DNA from: Bacilli bacterium
Lineage (GTDB): Bacteria; Bacillota_I; Bacilli_A; RF39; UBA660
Length of the DNA stretch: 49,200 nucleotides
Direction: 5' to 3'
Assembly (NCBI GenBank): GCA_016297695.1
Contig: JAEDGC010000007.1
Location: 1-49,200, forward strand
The notes under the pieces: model-generated
Databases searched by the model: none
Seen by the model: the letters and a program-made list of their open reading frames with translations, nothing else
Told to the model about the DNA's origin: nothing
Translations under genes and position numbers: made by a program
Part shown: one piece after another, positions 47,912 through 49,200 of the stretch
Position numbering within the stretch: the stretch's first letter is position 1
How the letters are laid out: each line of letters begins with the position of its first letter

Positions 47912-48763
47912 TTACTCATCATTTATTTCTATTCCTAATACATCATAACTCTCTTTAAATAAATTACATACAAATTTTCTTTGATTTTTATTAATCAATT
48001 TAAGTTCTTTCTCTGTGTCGTGCTTATATGACCCGTATGGACACCCCATACAACCTGTTCTTTCTACATATTTGTAAACCTCGGGTATCTCTATATTATA
48101 ATATTTATATATCTTGTCTAATAACTCATCACTTAAATCATGTATCGGTGTAAATTTCCCATTTTTGCTAAAACAACTCTTGTATTGTTGCTTCCTCATT
48201 ACACTCTCTCCACTTCTAACTCCCAATATAGGCTTTAACCCACTCTCTTTCTCAAATCTGTGTGCTGGTTCTTTCTTTAAGTAATAACAACATAAATGCG
48301 TTATCTTATGTGCCTCCCCACTCTTTACATAATCTCTCGCTTTCTTGCTTACACAAAATCCCGTCCTATATGTCCCATCTATCTTTTCTTCTATCGTCTT
48401 ACTCGGCTTCTTACCTTTTCTTATTGCATTTTGATAATAGTATATATAGAAATCTTGCTCTTTACTAAAACATGGTATCCCATACTTCTCTTTTATCTCA
48501 TTCGGCTTTATTTTCGGATATAATACTATGTCGCTATTCTCTATTATCCTATTCCTTATCTCCTCATGCTCCATATATGTATTTATTCCTACTACCTTTA
48601 TATCTTCTCTTTTTAAATACTCTTTTATAAACCAATATAAAAAATGACTATCCTTTCCTCCACTATAACTTAAATAATATGTGTTCGGTTTTATCTTGTC
48701 AAACTTACTCTTTAAATCTATTAAATAAAATTCTTCTTCTCTCATATCCTTAGTATAATTCAT
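47912..48763 (-). CDS. PAPS reductase / DndC-like PP-loop protein
   Basis: 283 residues. YLSYSGGKDSHFLYWF (about 31-46) is the PP-loop ATP pyrophosphatase motif. CYYLKKEPAHRFEKESG and GVRSGESVMRKQQYK match the phosphoadenosine phosphosulfate reductase family, and CMGCPYGSYKHDTE near residue 250 is its Cys pair. Phage members may act in sulfur transfer or nucleic-acid modification; substrate unknown. ATG 48763 follows AGAAGAGAG; a TTG at 48787 is the alternative. Confidence 0.82.
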   Translation of the reverse strand: MNYTKDMREEEFYLIDLKSKFDKIKPNTYYLSYSGGKDSHFLYWFIKEYLKREDIKVVGINTYMEHEEIRNRIIENSDIVLYPKIKPNEIKEKYGIPCFSKEQDFYIYYYQNAIRKGKKPSKTIEEKIDGTYRTGFCVSKKARDYVKSGEAHKITHLCCYYLKKEPAHRFEKESGLKPILGVRSGESVMRKQQYKSCFSKNGKFTPIHDLSDELLDKIYKYYNIEIPEVYKYVERTGCMGCPYGSYKHDTEKELKLINKNQRKFVCNLFKESYDVLGIEINDE

Positions 48764-49200
48764 CTCTCTTCTTTCTTCAAGTTCCAACTTTATTTTTTCT
48801 TCGAGTTGTGGAGGGGAGTAATTTGGGGACTATTCGGTTTGTGATAGGGGGGAGGGGTGGAGATCCAACGTTTATTAATGTAGAATAGTGAACATAGATA
48901 TAGTAAGTTATATTCTGAATATAAACTATTCTATTTTTGATCCTTTAAAAAATAATAATAATAAAAATAAACTAATTATTATAATATACTATAACTATTA
49001 CATAAAAAAAGATATATATTTCTAAAATATAATAGTTATTTCATAACTATTATATTTTTATATATAAAATAAGAGATATATTTCTAATTATTATATTAAT
49101 AACTTTGTTATTAATATAATAATTTATATATAAAAAATATAATACTTATTTTATAAGTATTATATTTTTAGAAATATATATAATATATAAAAATAATAGT
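48764..49200. other. Right-end non-coding region
   Basis: No gene. It starts with a G-rich tract (48811-48861), continues with mixed AT DNA, and ends in three long perfect hairpins. If the genome is circular this lies between the leftward genes and the first rightward promoter, a natural place for a replication origin or regulatory hub. Confidence 0.6.
49024..49169. repeat. Array of three perfect AT hairpins
   Basis: Arms of 16 bp (49024-49039/49043-49058), 18 bp (49086-49103/49107-49124) and 17 bp (49133-49149/49153-49169), all perfect and all with 3-nt loops (TTC or TTT). Linkers share ATATATTTCTA-like sequence. Confidence 0.85.

Noticed and set aside
1..49200. UGA recoded as Trp
   Set aside because: TGA serves as a normal stop in overlapping, coupled gene pairs (for example 42676, 32561 and 2426), and the phage tRNA-Trp has anticodon CCA, which reads only UGG.
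1..49200. CRISPR arrays, insertion sequences or rRNA
   Set aside because: No regularly spaced direct repeats, transposase genes with terminal repeats, or rRNA-like sequence were seen.

Overview
The window reads as one tailed-phage genome, complete or nearly so. It is very AT-rich, and its coding style (short AGGAGG-led genes, TTGACA/TATAAT promoters, many coupled starts) points to a low-GC Bacillota host. TGA is a normal stop: recU ends in an ATGA overlap and the connector gene at 32561 ends in TGATG. A tyrosine integrase suggests a temperate or formerly temperate siphovirus.

Layout. 1-5392 is a rightward block of 18 small unrecognised genes, most of them started by a nearly identical ribosome-binding cassette. 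5393-18930 runs leftward: coiled-coil and regulatory genes, an intron-split thyX-like gene, the integrase, and a replication/recombination operon (SSB, metallo-beta-lactamase protein, intron-split recT, DUF1351-like protein, replication initiator, AbrB-like and HTH regulators). 18933-41913 is the leftward late region, read from terL toward the endolysin: terminase, portal, scaffold, capsid, connectors, tail tube, frameshifted tail chaperones, tape measure, tail tip and fibres, holin and M23 endolysin. 42000-42999 is a rightward island (recU-like, metallopeptidase-like) between a promoter and a bidirectional terminator. 43000-48763 is leftward accessory DNA with tRNA-Cys, an HNH protein, a Ro60/TROVE-like (DUF2828-like) vWA protein and a PAPS-reductase-like protein. 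The right end is an AT hairpin array with a G-rich tract; if the genome is circular this lies between the two divergent transcription blocks.

Intervening elements are dense: group I introns in thyX and recT, a 328-residue class-3-like intein in the terL Walker A motif, and free-standing HNH and GIY-YIG genes beside the portal gene. Each of the four homing-endonuclease genes has a recognisable promoter signal of its own.

The most unusual material concerns RNA. The Ro-like gene sits between two long non-coding, apparently structured RNAs: a leader of about 385 nt closed by a long-range helix and built from three similar domains, and an independent unit of about 640 nt with its own promoter and terminator. 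The two phage tRNAs (Trp-CCA and Cys-GCA) share the same altered elbow, A18 with G55 instead of G18 with U55. Together these suggest a phage RNA-protein system, which is an inference from sequence only.
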